Source of the DNA: Ceratorhiza oryzae-sativae
Taxonomy: Eukaryota; Basidiomycota; Agaricomycetes; Cantharellales; Ceratobasidiaceae
Direction of reading: 5' to 3'
Assembly: GCA_030998015.1 (NCBI GenBank)
Contig: JARWMV010000232.1
Location: forward strand, 1,488,001 to 1,552,000
DNA: 64,000 nt
Part shown: positions 1 through 12,000 of the stretch, piece by piece
Layout of the letters: every line of letters starts with the position of its first letter
Numbering within the stretch: position 1 is the stretch's first letter
Translations under genes and position numbers: made by a program
Notes under the pieces: generated by a model
What the model saw: only the letters and a program-made list of their open reading frames with translations
Databases searched by the model: none
Told to the model about the DNA's origin: nothing

Positions 1-651
1 TCTCGATACGTCCGAAGCTGCCGTCAAAGCTCGCCAAAAGGAGATGGCTGCACTCAACCTAGGCGACTCTGACGAAGGCGAAGGCGACGGCGCCGACCCA
101 TACAGCGAGCTTGCTATCTGGCTCGAAGGAAACCGGAGCTTGGGTGTCGCCGACATTTACAAGAAGATTCAAGAGCTGGGTATTGAGAAGAAGCACAAGA
201 CGGCCGAAATGCTAGGCCGCGCGCTGTTCACTGAAAACATTGAGAAGGAGATCCCCAACTACCAGGGTCTCTTTGTCAAGGTGCGTCTGTTTGGTCTGTT
301 CTGCTCTACGTTCTTGGCTAACATGCAAGCAGGTTATTACATCGGAGAAACACCAAAAGTCCCTTCTTGGTGGTATTGAACGCTTTGTTGGCGTCGACCA
401 CCCGGGGCTTGTACCTGCCGTGCCCAAGATCCTCATGGCTTTTTATCAGATCGATGCCCTGGAGGAAGATCTCATCGTTCAATGGGGCACACACGTTAGC
501 AGGAAGTACGTCGATCGTGACGTGAGCAAGCGTGTCCGCAAGGCTGCAGATCCGTTCATCAAGGTTCGTGGCGATTCTCTGCTGATTCCGACAGTGGCTG
601 ATGTGCATTGTTCTATAGTGGCTTGCTGAAGCAGATGATGAATCCGAGTGA
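1..651 (+). CDS. TIF5: Translation initiation factor eIF5, C-terminal part (cut by window edge)
   Basis: This is the 3' end of eIF5, the GTPase-activating protein for eIF2 in the 43S/48S pre-initiation complex. Only the C-terminal W2/MIF4G-like domain lies here, the part that binds eIF2-beta, eIF1 and eIF3. The reading frame is open from base 2. Three exons are visible: 2-280, 333-563 and 619-651, with introns GTGCGT...GCAG and GTTCGT...ATAG. The acidic linker GDSDEGEGDGADPY precedes the helical repeats (ELAIWLEGN, EKHQKSLLGGIERF, PAVPKILMAFY). The protein ends in the family's usual acidic tail with aromatic residue (KWLAEADDESE). All exons keep phase and nothing looks broken. The zinc-binding N-terminal domain lies outside the window. 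Confidence 0.93.
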
Positions 652-1319
652 TGTGCTGGATTTCTGGATTTCAACCTGTACAAATATATGCGCGAATGAT
701 TGTCTCGGATTTGGCGCCTTCTGTAACCTTGTCTGTCAATGAGAGTCTTGAAATCGTCTCGAGCATTTTATAGGCCGGTTCAAGGGCGAGCTACAAGGAT
801 ATGAACTGCGTGTCGGCCGGCCAGGCTGAAACCGCGCGAGGCAAGTCACATATCAACCCATACAAGACTCGTGTAGATAGTTCTGCCAACGATGGCTTCA
901 AGAGCCGGGGGCAACAAGGGTCACATCCAGGATAGGAAGATAACGGAGCGAATGTTCAGTACCACTATTCAATTGGCTGTGTGCCTTGATCGCGCCAAGC
1001 ACCAGCAAAGCGTCACTAGAGTTGGAGTCAAGCAAGCCATGTTCGATTGGTGGCGAAAGACTACGTGTATAATATATTGCGATAGCTATACATGTGGTTT
1101 GAAAAGTCCAAGCATACGGATAAGGAGCAATAGACGAGAAGGAACGACCTAGAAGGATTAAGAGACCCAGAAAGAGTAAATGAGAGGGCAGCCGAGCAAG
1201 AAGTGGATTGGTTCACAATTCAGAAACGGGGCAGCTGGCAGGAACGAGGAAAGAAAGGGCAACGAGTGGTGGGATTGAGATGCCATAGGCAAATAGAGTA
1301 GAACTGATGAAGATGACGA
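652..1319. other. Convergent intergenic region, no gene seen
   Basis: This separates the 3' ends of eIF5 and the next minus-strand gene, so it should hold two 3' UTRs. An 86-codon ORF at 892-1152 has no recognisable domain, no flanking splice signals and ordinary composition, and is not called. Confidence 0.6.
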
Positions 1320-2108
1320 CTAGTGGCGAGAGGTAACGGTCATCAAGCCATTGATGCCCTTTGACTTGGCAACCTCGATGGCGACCGGTTTCTGCGGGTC
1401 CGTAACACCCTCGCCCTTCATGAGCACTGCAGTGGCTACATATTCGACTTTGACAACGTAGCCATTCTTTCCGCGCTTCGAGACGGTGTATTCCCATCTG
1501 TATACACGGATCGAGCGGTTAGGATAAGACAAACACGCGTGTACCACACCCGTCGAAAACTCACACTTCGTCGGCCAGGGCATTCCCTCCGCGTGCACGC
1601 GCTTCAGAAAGGAGAGTCTTGCGGCTCAAAGTGAGCAAACGGACCTGGAAATGCATACATAACGTAAACGGGTGGGTTAAAAATAACAAGCAGTGAGGCT
1701 TACGGGATCGACGGCATCTGTGCACTCGAATGTCTCGGTGACGCTCACAAGTCCGTAGCGCTTGAATATCTCGCCCATTTCGGGGTGTGAAATGGGGGAT
1801 CCGCCGCTGGAGCACCTGTTGGCGGCGCGAGGGCGGAAGCTGATGCGGGGAGAGGGAGGCGGCGACGGCAGCGAGGCTTGGGGCACCGCAGGGGCGGATC
1901 CTGCAGTGGACTCTGACCCGCGCAGGTCGTGCTTGTCGACGCGGGTGCTGTCCGTGGGCTCGGCGATGTGGACGGAGCGCTTGGGAGGCGACTTGGGCGA
2001 CGGCGGAGCAGCGAGAGTCGGGCGCTTGTCCGAGTCGGACGCCTTTTCCGAGTGGTGGCGCCAGCGCCGGACAAGCCCGTGGATGGAGACGACGTGGTGG
2101 AGCTTCAT
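1320..2108 (-). CDS. Unknown 220-residue protein, three exons
   Basis: I do not recognise this protein. The start MKLHHVVSIHGLVRRW is the first true ATG of the open frame. Exons are 2108-1704, 1644-1565 and 1497-1320; their total is 663 bases, exactly 221 codons, with GTAAGC...CCAG and GTGAGT...ACAG introns, which supports the model. The first 110 residues are low-complexity, rich in Ser, Pro and Arg. The conserved-looking part is C-terminal, from EMGEIFKRYGLVSVTETFE to the end. It includes a motif of the form LLSEARARGGNAL followed by a predicted beta-rich stretch (EYTVSKRGKNGYVVKVEYVA). This loosely resembles small domains in which a conserved Gly-Asn-Ala/Val turn precedes a strand, but I cannot assign a family. 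Confidence 0.6.
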
Positions 2109-3238
2109 GGCAGCGGCGGCGGGGGGTGTGGTCGCACTGGTCACAACTGGCTTGAAAAACGCCAAGAGTTGGAACGACGTCAAGATCTCGGACACCAAGG
2201 GTCAAAAGCGGATGCGTCACGTGACTCCCCGCAATACTCCCGCCGGAAACCCTCGGTTCTCTGGGCTTGTGCTTGGGAATCACATGGACTTGCCGTGGCC
2301 GCTCGTCTGATTTATTCGCCCGGTATATGTAGGCCAACGCACGGTCTTCGGCCGATGCGCAGGATCCAGAAACCAGTCTCCAAGAGCTCGCATCGTTTCC
2401 GCTGGAGCCCATTGTTTCCATAGGCAATCCCACCAAAACGTTATTGACTAGCCTTGATTCGGACATATGAGCCCAGCCCCTGTTTTGTGCCTAAATCCAA
2501 TCTGCACAAGCCATCGTAAGGGAGATCTTCACACTAGACCTCACCTCTCAGCAAACAGTTGTCTTGAACACACAGTCGATCAGCAAGAGAAAACGAGGTG
2601 TATGCGCTACTGTCCATTTCGTTCGATTAATTCATCCTGCAAATATACATATTGACGTCATAAGTATTATATAAGGCACCAGATCCGTCTCCAGAACTCC
2701 CTCGAAATATTGCTCTGAACTGCCCCAACCCGCACGGATCCATCTGGATGCCTCGGTTCTTTCTTCTTCAACTTTGCTGCAAATAGCACATTCAAAAGGT
2801 CAATACTGGGGCGTGGGATCGCTGCAGAGGTACATTAAACGTCAATACAAACGTCATGAAAATGGATCAAGCCACCGGTCGGGGTGCTTCGAGGGTTGGT
2901 GGGATTTATGCGAGTAAAGAAGTGTAGGAAGTAGGGAAGGACAGCCTATGTAGCAAGATGCGATGCTTTCAAGAACCCGGTGCTTGCAAAGTCACTGCCA
3001 TGCTTTAGGTCCAAACGTGCTCCTGGTCGTTCTTTCCCAACTTTTGCCGAAAGACCCCATACCATTTCCCTATTTCAGACTTTTATAATAACTCGACAAA
3101 TGCTAGTCGGCGATAGGAATATCAGTACTTGCGGGGTTTGGTCGTCTATCATAACCAATCCCATTAAATATATCCAATACTGGCAGACATATCCAAATCG
3201 GCAGAACACTCGAAACAAGCAAATACATACGAAACAGA
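2109..3238. other. Intergenic, no gene seen
   Basis: This should hold the promoter of the unknown gene at 1320-2108 and the 3' UTR of the cystathionine gamma-synthase gene. Short ORFs at 2467-2655 and 2980-3291 lack ortholog-like features. I see no repeat or structured element. Confidence 0.5.
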
Positions 3239-5292
3239 TTACTTTTGCAACGTCTTTGCCGTCTCCTCCGCCTTTTCCAGAGCAAACGTAAACTTGGACA
3301 CCAACTCCTCCAACGCTTCTAGCCCCACGCTCACTCTCACGAGTCCCGTCTCGACACCAAACCCTTCCGCCCAATCCAGTTCTGCGTAATGGGCAAGGAT
3401 CGTATACGGACACGCCAACGTAAAGTTTGTACCCAAACTCGGACCCTTTGCGCAATCCAAATGATCGAAAAACGCACGCGACGCATCAATCGTCGTAAAC
3501 GTCAGCGAAAACAGACCGCCAAACCCGCTTGGATAGGGGCTGTCCTTGTTGAGACGTCGACAGGCGTCGTAGTTTTCGCGAGTCTGCCATTTGGGATAGT
3601 AGACTTGTTTGATGACGGTATTGGGTGTGGTGGTGGTGGTGGTGGTCTGTGCGAGAGAGCGGCTGCGTAAAAAGTCGCAGAGGGCTTCGGTGTTGGTGTT
3701 GATGGTGTGTACGCGGTGGATAAAGTCTCGCGAGTTTCGTTCCATAAAGACCGAGTCTTCGCCCCAATAGACGTCTTCGTATTGGACTTGCATGTGCTGT
3801 TTGAGCCTTTGTAGTGCCTCCCCTGAGGATTCAATACCAAGCTAAATGCATGTCAGCCCCAGAAAAAAAAAAATAGAACAAGGCGCAAAGTCCCACCTCC
3901 CGCCCATCACGTTCACATGTCCACTAAACACCTTTGACAGACTGCTAACGACGATATCGGCATAAGGCAACACTTCGACGTTGACAAAGCTCCCGACGGT
4001 TTCGTCGACCACGATCAAAAAGTCGTGTTTGTCAGCGAGCGCTCGGAGTCGTTGGAGGTTCGCGCTGCGCAATAGAGGGTTGGAAGGAAACTCGGTGTAC
4101 AGGGCCAAGATAGGCTCTTGCTCCAAGATCGATGCGAGCTCATCGATATCCGAGTCCAACCCACGTCCGAAAAAGTGACACCCCGGACCCCATTTTTGGA
4201 GAATCTTGAGCGTATCGGTGTATGGGAATCTTTGGTCCACCAGGGTTGAGTTCCGGGACGGTACAGGGAAACCGACAACGGAGAGACTTACCCGAAGCAT
4301 ACACTCTTGTGCTGAGGCCGTGCGGCAAGAGCGAGCTGATGGGACGTCCAAATAGCAGCCATACCAGTAGGGAACAAAAATACATCGTGTTCGGTCACGT
4401 CTACACCGCGTTTGCTCGCTCTAAGCTCGGGTGTCTCGGCGGATAGTGGGCCGGAGGGCGAGTCGTTGACGAGGACGCCGGCGATGCGGCGGCGTAGTGC
4501 CATTTTTGCTAGTGCAGCTGATGCTCTAGGGAGATTACGCCCATATCGTTCTTCAACGTAGGTATCGTGCTCGGGGCTTACATCCTCGGCAGGGGGGATT
4601 GGCTGAGCTTTTGTGACCGGGGTCTGGGCGTGTCGGGTTTTAGAGCCATAATGTTTGTTGCGGGCTGAAAACGACGGGACTTGGGCGAGAGGGGTAGAGC
4701 AGAGGGGGCCGGAGACGGCTTTTTCTCGTTGTGTGCGAGGAGTGCAAGGGCTGTCGCGGCGACACGACTCGAAATGCCCAAGCCTGTGTGTTGCCAGAAC
4801 TCCTTGGCGAGTGAAAAAGCCGACTCGGGGAACAAGACGATGTGGAGCTCAACACAGTCCAGGTCGGATATATCCTCTGGCTTTGAGCTTTTCTCGGACG
4901 GGCAGATAAAGTACTGGGCCAGGCGGACAGGGACGGGTGATGCTGGGTCGGGCGAGCGGTTGATCATGAATTGGCGGCAGGCGGTTGCGACATAGGCCGC
5001 AGGGAAAAGCAAGCACTTTTCGTCTTGCTGGCCAAACTTTTTCGCGCATATCTGGGAGAGCTGCGTAGAAAGGATTGTTGAGTCTGGCGTCGTACTTGGA
5101 ACTCGGGGCGGTACTCACTGCCCGGATGTCCAAGTGAATAAAGAAGCGAGGATATCCATTCGACATGGCATCGACTACGCGTTTGTCACCTTCCTCGTAA
5201 CCGATATTGTCCTCCCATGTTGGAAGCGAAACGGAGATTGCATGAGGAAGGCTGGGAATGGCGCCGCCCAGCGGATGAACTCTAGTTGCCAT
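3239..5292 (-). CDS. STR2: Cystathionine gamma-synthase (fungal Str2/met-7 type), two apparent frame breaks
   Basis: This PLP-dependent transsulfuration enzyme joins an activated homoserine ester to cysteine to make cystathionine. The N-terminus is the fungal form: a short leader, then [20 protein letters not shown] and GYPRFFIH. The PLP core follows, with [34 protein letters not shown] and [16 protein letters not shown]; the Lys in the last motif is the expected Schiff-base lysine. The C-terminal domain ends at [16 protein letters not shown]. Exons are 5292-5119, 5060-4292, 4229-3897 and 3841-3239. Two frame breaks remain. One lies at about 4700-4760, between ATALALLA and the [11 protein letters not shown] block. 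The other is just after the canonical GGSLVLNP at about 3826. Adding one base at each gives 627 codons. The gene is divergent from UBC4. Confidence 0.88.
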
Positions 5293-5964
5293 TCAGACTC
5301 AGGCTAGATGGGGTCTAGGGTATACGAGCAAACAGCCAAGCCGTTCGAGACAACTTTTTTTAAAAGAGTCGTCGTGGTAGAGCACGAGTAGTATTCATTT
5401 GTGTTTTGACTCATGCTGTTTGGCAGGAAATTCGATCGGAGCTCGGTGGAGCAGAGCCGAAACCAAGCACGCAACCCGTGCGAGATTCACGTATAAATGC
5501 GGATATATCTTGCCGCTGTGCTTAGGCATCGAGTGCTCGTTATAGTATTTCCGTGGATCGGAGTTGGAAACATGAGCGCAAAACGAGGCAGTGAAGCGAG
5601 TATATGCGTTCTCGGCCTGAAATCGAGCTGAAATCGGCTGCAGAAAACGGGCCAAATGAAGCAGACGGGAGAAAGACCTAGAAGACATTTGCCCAATGCG
5701 GCGAATGTGTCATTAGGCGACTTATGTAAGGGCTAGCCGGAATCAAAGTGGCCGCCAGAGCGCTCTGCCCTTGCTCACGACCACCACACCGCCATCGGTG
5801 TTGCAAGAACCCACGAGCAGTGCGTGCCACCTACATAACCCCACCACCACATCCGCTGACGCCCACTGCTCTCCTCGCCCCCCACCACCGTCGCCGTTTG
5901 CTCTTCGCCCTCTGCCACCGATCCCGCCAGCCCGCTTTTCTCCCTCACACGACTAGCTGCACCA
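5293..5964. promoter_or_regulatory. Divergent promoter region of STR2 and UBC4
   Basis: This 672-base interval separates the ATGs of two outward-facing genes, so it should carry both promoters and 5' UTRs. The half next to UBC4 is CCACC-rich (about 5765-5900). No clear TATA box is placed for either gene. A possible small minus-strand ORF inside it is listed separately. Confidence 0.55.
5395..5688 (-). CDS. Possible small protein with mitochondrial-type N-terminus (doubtful)
   Basis: A 97-codon ORF with a true ATG lies inside the STR2/UBC4 interval. Its first 25 residues (MSSRSFSRLLHLARFLQPIS and on) are rich in Arg, Ser and Leu with no acidic residue, as in mitochondrial targeting peptides. 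The rest has no recognised domain, and no intron supports it. It could equally be 5' UTR of STR2. I list it only because the leader is unusual for a chance ORF. Confidence 0.18.
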   Translation of the reverse strand: MSSRSFSRLLHLARFLQPISARFQAENAYTRFTASFCAHVSNSDPRKYYNEHSMPKHSGKIYPHLYVNLARVACLVSALLHRAPIEFPAKQHESKHK

Positions 5965-6674
<710 letters not shown>

Positions 6675-7058
6675 ATGCGCTATTGGTTGACCTGTTGGGT
6701 ATTTTTGGTGTCTTGTACAATCATAACTAGTCATCCCGCCTCTGCAATGCCATTGTCTTTGAATATTCCATCATGATGAGTATCCAGTGGGCTGCAATAT
6801 CCCATGTCATCGCTGCTTTGTTGCGGTGTCGTGAAACGGGTAAGATTGCCAATCTAGCCGGACCTGGGCGCGAACTGAACCTTTGTGTAAACAAAACAAC
6901 GCATGTGATCCCAATCTGGGTTCACTGTATGCGAGTATTAGGAGCCCGGGGCTTTGTTGGCAGCTCTGCTTGGACCTTCCCACCGTCCATGGTATAAAAC
7001 CCCAGGCGCTGAATGCCTGTTCCCCGGTTGCCAAGGTCCTGATTCGGCTATTATCAAC
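6675..7058. other. Intergenic, no gene seen
   Basis: This 384-base spacer lies between UBC4 and the next plus-strand gene and should contain a 3' UTR and a promoter. No domain, repeat or clear core-promoter motif is visible. Confidence 0.5.
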
Positions 7059-8214
7059 ATGCGTGCTACTCCTGCGCCGCTCATACGCACGGACACGAGG
7101 CTGGACTTTGCGCTCGATTTGAAGCACAACGCCGAACCCTCACCCGAGACGCCCCGTGCTCACTGGCCGGCTCCCCTCAAACCCGTCGAGCGCACAGACT
7201 CCAAGCGAACACTGAAGCGCACTGAGTCGATTGGAAAACCCAGACCGCTAGGCCCAACAGTCTCGATAGCCGGTGTAAAATCACAACAACAACTAAAGGA
7301 AGCTACGCTCAAGGTCGTAAGCCTGTTCGATCGCCCCCACGAGGATGATGACAACGTGGACCTGGATTATGGTAAGTGGCACGAGGCGAGCGGGAGCCTG
7401 CTCTGTGGTGCTCCACTTTGAGTCCTAGCACCTCCTGTTTTCACTCATCAGTTCAACTCGATTTACCTCGCCTTTTTTTATTCTGACGATATCATGGTTG
7501 TCTGGGCCGTAGACACTCTGGGCATGGCGAGGCCGCATTCCGATAGCTATGTCGGGTCCTATTTGGACGAGGCGAGGCTAGTCAAGCCCGAATCTGTGTT
7601 CGAAATCGTTCCGAACATCGAGATGGCCATCGAAGGAGGTCGACATATCGAGGTTTGGGATGCAAAACCCGAGTAGGTTGTTTCGATCCCACCACGTGCC
7701 ACATCAGCGCTGACGGTCTCGCCCCCTCTTTTTCTGTGGGAATGTTTCTAGTCTCTGTATTCGCATCAGTGGATGCGTCAGCCTGAGCCGCAAAACGATG
7801 CGGACGCTCGTCGACGGCCGGGCCGTTGAGATTGCGCTCCGTGGGATCGCAATCACAGCGTCGACGGTCGAGAACCCGAGGCGATGCGAAAACAATCACT
7901 TTGACGCATCGAATCCTCAATGGCATGTCGGCGGACTTTCCGGCGGACAACAGGTGGAAGGGCGTGCCGTTTGGTTCGGCAACGGGGCGCCGGGGATAAA
8001 TAGGGCACGCGACGACTATAATGTTCCTTTTCACATTGAGGTGCCGCTTGGCCTGCTCCAGGCCCGCAGGGACCGTGTCATTGCTATCGCGGCGAGTGCA
8101 ATTTTTGGGTCGACTCATAGACAGGAAGTGGTCAGACGGATCGAGACAGAGGTGTTGAAACTAACGGTGTCAAACCTCTGTTCGCGCGACGTGATGATCC
8201 CAATGTGGAGATGA
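7059..8214 (+). CDS. Unknown 311-residue protein
   Basis: I do not recognise this protein. The model is 7059-7371, 7513-7672 and 7752-8214, which totals 936 bases (312 codons) in phase. The second exon's acceptor is uncertain. A nearer acceptor at about 7451 has a better pyrimidine tract but leads to a stop in the required phase, whereas the AG before 7513 joins correctly. The N-terminal third is basic and Pro-rich, with RTDSKRTLKRTESIGKPRPL. The middle holds SYLDEARLVKPESVFEIVP. The C-terminal part looks folded: ALRGIAITASTVE, NVPFHIEVPLGLLQARRDRV and an Arg-rich helix near RQEVVRRIETEV. No signal peptide or membrane segment is seen. It is convergent with the RPA subunit gene, 140 bases away. 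Confidence 0.6.
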
Positions 8215-8354
8215 CGGATATATATTCACGGACGGTTTCTGGGTAACGTATGTTGTATTATTGCATATGTATTATTTTTCTACTACTTTCCATACTCAAT
8301 ATGCATGTTTGTATGATGAACTCGTGTGTGAGTGGGTGGCTCACCTGGGTTTAA

Positions 8355-8777
8355 TTATTGGTAAATCTCTGGAGAGTTGTGCATAAGTTCAACCAGTTGA
8401 TCGATCACTTCCAGGTCTAATGAGTCCCCTTGTTGAAAGACTTGCGAAGCTATCAAACGGTTCGCGTCTTGGACCTTGCCAAGAATTTCAACGTAGGTGT
8501 CGCGTACAGCGAGGCCCTACGGACAGTCAGAAGATCGAATACATAATACGACAAAGTCAAAAGCTTACCCCCGTAAGTTTGACCTCTACCTGACCTCCGT
8601 CGGATGCTTGCACTATAACATTTTCGCCCTGCGTCTGTTGTTTACACCAGCTAAAAAGGGGGTTTGCCACCAAGAAGCCACGCGACGTACTTTGATCACT
8701 TTGCAAGTAAGGCGCACATGGTTTCCTATATACTGCGACATGCGCGCCGAGTTGATACGAGGGTTGCCACTTTCCAT
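8355..8777 (-). CDS. RFA3: Replication protein A small subunit (RPA14/Rfa3)
   Basis: This is the smallest subunit of the RPA heterotrimer, which coats single-stranded DNA in replication, repair and recombination. Three exons, 8777-8691, 8634-8569 and 8516-8355, give 104 residues, typical for the family. The protein is one OB fold: PRINSARMSQYIGNHVRLTC (opening strand), then GENVIVQASDGGQVEVKLTG, the motif by which RPA3 is recognised. TYVEILGKVQDANRL and a C-terminal trimerisation helix (LEVIDQLVELMH) follow. A longer ORF opens upstream of this ATG, but the start at 8777 matches family length. Divergently paired with the SNT1-like gene 300 bases away. Confidence 0.88.
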
Positions 8778-9077
8778 GACGGACGTAAAGAGAGACCGAC
8801 GACCTGATCAACGCCTTATTAGGATCTAAACGGAGCCAAACAACGTACAGAGTGGCGTATTTGTCCATGAGTGTTTGTGGTGTCGCTCGCTCCCTGCTGT
8901 CCACGACTACGGCGGGTCTTTTACCCCCCGCATACTTCTGCTAGCGAGCTCTAATAGTCCTGTGCTATATCCTGGCAGACACCCCGTGCTTTATTTTCTT
9001 TTTCTTGCTTCGATTTAGACTGGGATTTGACAAACTAGTGCTTCTCTGTTGTTTCCCTGGTCGCTTGATCGACAAAA
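8778..9077. promoter_or_regulatory. Divergent promoter region of RFA3 and the SNT1-like gene
   Basis: Exactly 300 bases separate the two outward-facing ATGs. The stretch includes T-rich runs near 8990-9005. No named transcription factor site is asserted. Confidence 0.5.
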
Positions 9078-12000
9078 ATGCCAGAGTATCCTCTATCTGC
9101 TTTTAATCCACCACCACCTGGGTATTCTCACTCTTCCGACATGTCGAGGCGTCGGTACATTGAGCCTATTGACGCGGCCCCGAAACCGGGTCGTCACCCT
9201 GGCGTTTACCAGGTTTGTGCCTCTTGTTGCCAGTTGAAAACGAAAAAGCGCACCGCCTGAACTATGTTTTGCTTTTTGGTGATGGTACAGCGTCCACAAC
9301 CTGGAGATTTCCGCCGCAACGACTCACCGCCGCATCAGCCTCACCGTTGGCCGCCTGCTGGACCTCCTGATGAGCCAGTCCATCCACCGTCGCATCCAAA
9401 CTACCGCAGAGAATCCTGGGACTACCGATACCGCGAACCAGGTGCTGGGCCACCTCCGCCCGAATTTACGTCGGGTCGTGCACCGTCGCCTTTTCGTGAT
9501 TGGTCGAGACCCCCGCCACCGCAAGGTTGGTCTCCCCGTCGTGGTTCAGACGGCGACTGGGTCCCTCGCCGCGATTGGGATGAACGAGAACCCGGTCCTG
9601 CATACGGGTCCTCCCGCGCCTGGGACCACCCACCCTCTCCTCCACCTCGAGAGTGGCAGCATGACCCGTGAGTACGCCTTATGCTCTTTGTTGGCGTCTG
9701 TTTTCCTTGGCGCTCGTCGGGGCAACTGTTTGTCCTTTTTTACAATTGTCCTAACATGGGATGCTTCTTTGTCAGGTATGCTCGTCGCCCGCTGCCACCG
9801 CTGCCGCCAGATCAACCACGAGACTCTCCGCCTCTGATACACGAGTCCGGGTGGGGTCGTGAGCCACCGTCGCATTTTGACCAGTTTGATCGACGCGAAG
9901 ATTGGGCACGCCCCGACGGTTGGACAGAAGGCGACGATATGGATCCACATATGTATCCCGGCATGCCCCATCCTCTCCCTTACAGTTCCTCTGGAAGACC
10001 ACGCGGTCGCTCGTTCATGCAGGACCGACGACCGCCTCCGCCGTCGGGACCTGGTTACCCGCCTGTTCAGCCATCACCACGCGGACCTGGTCCGGTACCG
10101 TTGGATCCTCCCAGCCGCAGGCATTCTGCACACGATCGGCGTTACAGCGGTCCAGGGTATTCTGGTGACACAAGGGCTTTTGTGCCTAACAATACGCCTC
10201 GACGTCAATTCCAGCCAGGGCGTCCGCCATACAACGATCCGAACCGTGCTAAACTTGTTCCACGCGATCAATTATTGGTGGCTAACACTTCGATCAAAGT
10301 GGAAGATCCTGATGGTCACGCTCTCATCACACCTGGCCCTGCGTCTGCAGGTCCCACCTCTCCCGGAAAGTCTACTGGCAAGCGATCTCGAACCGATTCT
10401 GTGGCGGCTGATGCTGAACCAGCTTCTCGTCGACCCTCTCCGTTTACTAACTCGGCTCAAGCTACCACCGAAGCTGCGGCTGCGACTACCGAACCTACTG
10501 CAGAGACTCAAGCTGCCTCAAAGGCGCAGGCTAGTTCGTCTGCCGCTGGCTCCGGTACTGACCCACAGTCGCAAAAAGAGAGTAAACCGACCGTTGAGGC
10601 CTCGCATGCTGAATTGGAGCCAGGGGAGCATGCATATACGGACACTGAGCAGCCTAGTGGTGGTGATATGCGTGATGTTCCTCCGCCTATCGAGTCTAAA
10701 GACTTTGTCAACGAAAGCGCTATGCCTGATTCGACTCCGCAGCCGACGGATGATGCTCAAAAGCCTCCTGAAAGCGAAACTGCGATAGATTCGGAGCCTC
10801 CCGCTGCTGCTTTGCCAGAACCTCAGCCCGAGGCGGCGAGTGTTGATTCTAACATGAACGAAATCACTCCTGGTACGCCTGGAGACGATGTTGCTACCGA
10901 CGAGGCCTCCACTGAGGCAGAATCGAAAGAATCGCAGCTGCCACTTTCGCAATTCGAATATCTGGGCTTCTCGGATGATGAGGATGATCAGCCACCAGCC
11001 ACCTCGATCCGCGAGGCCATTCCCCTCCGCTCAATTGATATGAACAAGCTTGCTGCCAATGTTGAAAACGTCTTGGAGAACAACCTTAAACTCGCGTCTC
11101 ACCGTCAACCGATTCGATCCTTCAGCGAAAATATACCCACCGTCGAGATTTTTTCCTTGCCAGACGAAAATACCCGAATCGAGTTTAGGGATATGCTTCG
11201 TAGGGATTTCTCTGACCGCGAAGAGTATGTTGAACACAAACTTGGAAGTCTGGAGGAAGAATATCTTACTCTGAACGATAAATGGTCTATTTACTGCCAA
11301 AAGCTTGACGAGGCCGCCGAGAAACGGCGAGTACGCGAGGCTGCTGCCATCGCGGCCGCTGCTCAAAATGTCATCTCGGAACCCGTTGCTGCCCAGACTC
11401 GCTCGACACGCCGAAATCCGGTCGTGAACACCGGGGTGATGGCTGATGCGGTGCACTCTGATATGGAGATGGAGAAGGTGATGAACAACATGCGCGACGC
11501 CGCGGCGGTTGACCCCGACTTGCTTGCTCGACCCAACTTGGCACGTATACCGGATATGGTAACCGTGACAGAGCCGGAGATGTTGAGGTTCACGTTCGAT
11601 GACGAAAATGGCCAGGTGGACGACCCGACCGAATTTTACGATTTCAAAGGCCGAGCGGTCGAACAATGGACCACCGAGGAGCGGGATATATTTATTGAAC
11701 AACACCGGATCTTCAACAAACGGTTCGATAAGATTGCGGAGCACCTGCCACACAAGACGACCTCGCAGTGTGTAAAGTACTACTACCTCATGAAGAAGGT
11801 CCCTGCCTTCCGTGCGCAGGTCAAGCGGGGCAACGTCGACGACTTGGGCGAGGCGGGCACCAAGGCAAAGCGAGTGCACTTATGGCCGACATCGAAAACA
11901 CCGAGGACGGTGCCACGGCATCCCCGCGCGAAGACGAATTTATCGCGACCCGACGTTCACGCAGACAAGCGGCTATCGCAAACGCCAATGCTCCCGCCCA

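Noticed and set aside
3625..3650. GGT/ACC trinucleotide run as a possible microsatellite locus
   Set aside because: It encodes a short Thr run inside STR2 and is too short to call a separate repeat feature.
8778..8904. Upstream ATG of the RFA3 ORF at 8904
   Set aside because: Using it adds residues absent from the family; the ATG at 8777 gives 104 residues and the expected OB-fold start.
9681..9775. Upstream extension of the large SNT1 ORF
   Set aside because: This stretch is the second intron (GTGAGT...GTCAG); the real frame enters from the exon at 9291-9667.
11031..11879. 282-codon minus-strand ORF
   Set aside because: It is antisense to the SNT1-like exon, whose SANT domain is clear on the plus strand; the ORF shows no domain.
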